Source: Marinobacter persicus
GTDB lineage: Bacteria > Pseudomonadota > Gammaproteobacteria > Pseudomonadales > Oleiphilaceae
Length of the DNA: 64,000 nucleotides
Reading direction: 5' to 3'
Assembly: GCF_900114155.1 (NCBI RefSeq)
Contig: NZ_FOSC01000006.1
Span: forward strand, 39,983 to 103,982
Position 1 is the stretch's first letter. Each line of letters opens with the position of its first letter. Positions 63,476 to 64,000 of this stretch are shown piece by piece. The notes beneath the pieces were generated by a model. It was not told where the DNA came from. It made no database searches and saw only the letters and a list, made by a program, of their open reading frames with translations. The position numbers were made by a program, and so were the translations under genes.

Positions 63476-63613
63476 GGTGTCCCCTATTTTTATGGCATTC
63501 CATGGTTTGAAGGAGGGATGCTATAAAAGTTATCAGAACGCACGCATTACATACAGCTCCGATACAGGTCGCTAATACCCTCACGGCTGTTGGGCTTACG
63601 AAAGCAGTGGTTA

Positions 63614-63658
63614 GAGCGGCGTGTGCCTCAAGGAAAGGCTACGCAGAGCAAGCCGCTC
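63614..63658. other. Stem-loop next to the CRISPR trailer
   Basis: GAGCGGC (63614-63620) pairs with GCCGCTC (63652-63658), with an inner GCCT/AGGC pair. It ends eight nt before the first (terminal) repeat. On the minus strand it would form just after the CRISPR transcript's last repeat. It has no T run. The remaining sequence between it and the YgiT gene shows nothing I recognise. Confidence 0.35.
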
Positions 63659-63665
63659 AGATAAA

Positions 63666-64000
63666 CAGTTCATCCCCGCGAACGCGGGGAACAGGGTATG
63701 GAGGACTGGGAGACGTTTAAGGAGGACGGTTCATCCCCGCGAACGCGGGGAACAGTACAGCAACGGATACGCACCGACCAGCGAGCGCGGTTCATCCCCG
63801 CGAACGCGGGGAACAGTTCTTCCGTAGGTCTGAAAGGTGGTATTGGCCCGGTTCATCCCCGCGAACGCGGGGAACAGGCTGTGCTCAATCCGGCAATGGG
63901 CTTTTGCTTCGGTTCATCCCCGCGAACGCGGGGAACAGCCTCGAGGAAGCACTGGACCGGAAGATCCTCACGGTTCATCCCCGCGAACGCGGGGAACAGG
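63666..64000 (-). CRISPR. Type I-E CRISPR array, trailer end (continues past window)
   Basis: Six 29-nt repeats (starting 63666, 63727, 63788, 63849, 63910, 63971) and five 32-nt spacers, perfectly regular. Repeats contain the palindrome CCCCGCGAACGCGGGG and end GGGGAACAG. Their reverse complement ends GGGGATGAACCG, matching the I-E crRNA handle (ATAAACCG in E. coli), so transcription is predicted on the minus strand and the leader lies beyond the right edge. The first repeat differs at one base (CAG for CGG), as expected of an old terminal repeat. The five spacers differ from one another. No cas gene is in the window. Confidence 0.95.

Noticed and set aside
63621..63827. Short plus-strand open frame across the CRISPR repeats
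   Set aside because: Its sequence is the translated repeat unit, not a gene.

Overview
The window comes from a GC-rich (about 60%) gammaproteobacterium. Gene order and protein sequences point to Marinobacter or a close relative (inference; no search was run). Three blocks match the Pseudomonas/Marinobacter order: algU-mucABCD-lepAB-rnc-era-recO-pdxJ; ffh, rpsP-rimM-trmD-rplS, xerD-dsbC-hom-thrC-recJ-prfB-lysS; and minCDE. Almost all of the window is dense chromosomal backbone. No rRNA, tRNA, prophage or insertion sequence was seen.

Layout. 1-5.3 kb: mazG (runs off the left edge), relA, rlmD and cysM on the minus strand, divergent from gacS/barA (5.4-8.3 kb). 8.3-19 kb: a long minus-strand series rpoE/algU-mucA-mucB-mucC-mucD, then lepA-lepB-DUF4845-rnc-era-recO-pdxJ, with a sigma-E-type promoter upstream of rpoE. 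19-23.4 kb, plus strand: nadB, sdhE, ygfX, ygfZ and an HDOD gene. 23.4-37.2 kb, minus strand: ung, lysS, prfB (programmed +1 frameshift), recJ, thrC, hom, dsbC, xerD, rplS-trmD-rimM-rpsP and ffh. 37.3-41.7 kb, plus strand: ypjD, a CNNM/CorC-type gene and a DUF1631 gene. 41.7-44.3 kb: grxD divergent from argF and a lone ABC ATPase.

44.3-51.8 kb is the most interesting part. It holds an RstBA-like two-component pair, olsB-olsA (ornithine lipid synthesis), an FKBP isomerase, an aldo-keto reductase, and a glycosyltransferase-PAP2 phosphatase pair. Both olsBA and the glycosyltransferase-PAP2 pair are preceded by tandem 11-bp GTCA repeats with the layout of a Pho box. I read this as a phosphate-starvation membrane-lipid remodelling locus: ornithine lipid from olsBA, and phosphorus-free glycolipid from diacylglycerol released by the PAP2 enzyme.

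51.8-64 kb: dinB (LexA-like box and a large palindromic element in its leader), minCDE, a PIN-PhoH ATPase, a DctB/DctD two-component system with a TAXI-type TRAP transporter (sigma-54 promoter before the binding-protein gene), an orphan YgiT-type zinc-finger gene, and the trailer end of a type I-E CRISPR array. The array runs off the right edge, and its leader and any cas genes should lie outside the window.

Dispersed structure: two copies of a palindromic intergenic element with a shared core (TCCCTGTA preceded by GCTGTGAATAC) lie in the prfB and dinB leaders. A degenerate CACGGAA-type repeat tract lies between recJ and prfB.
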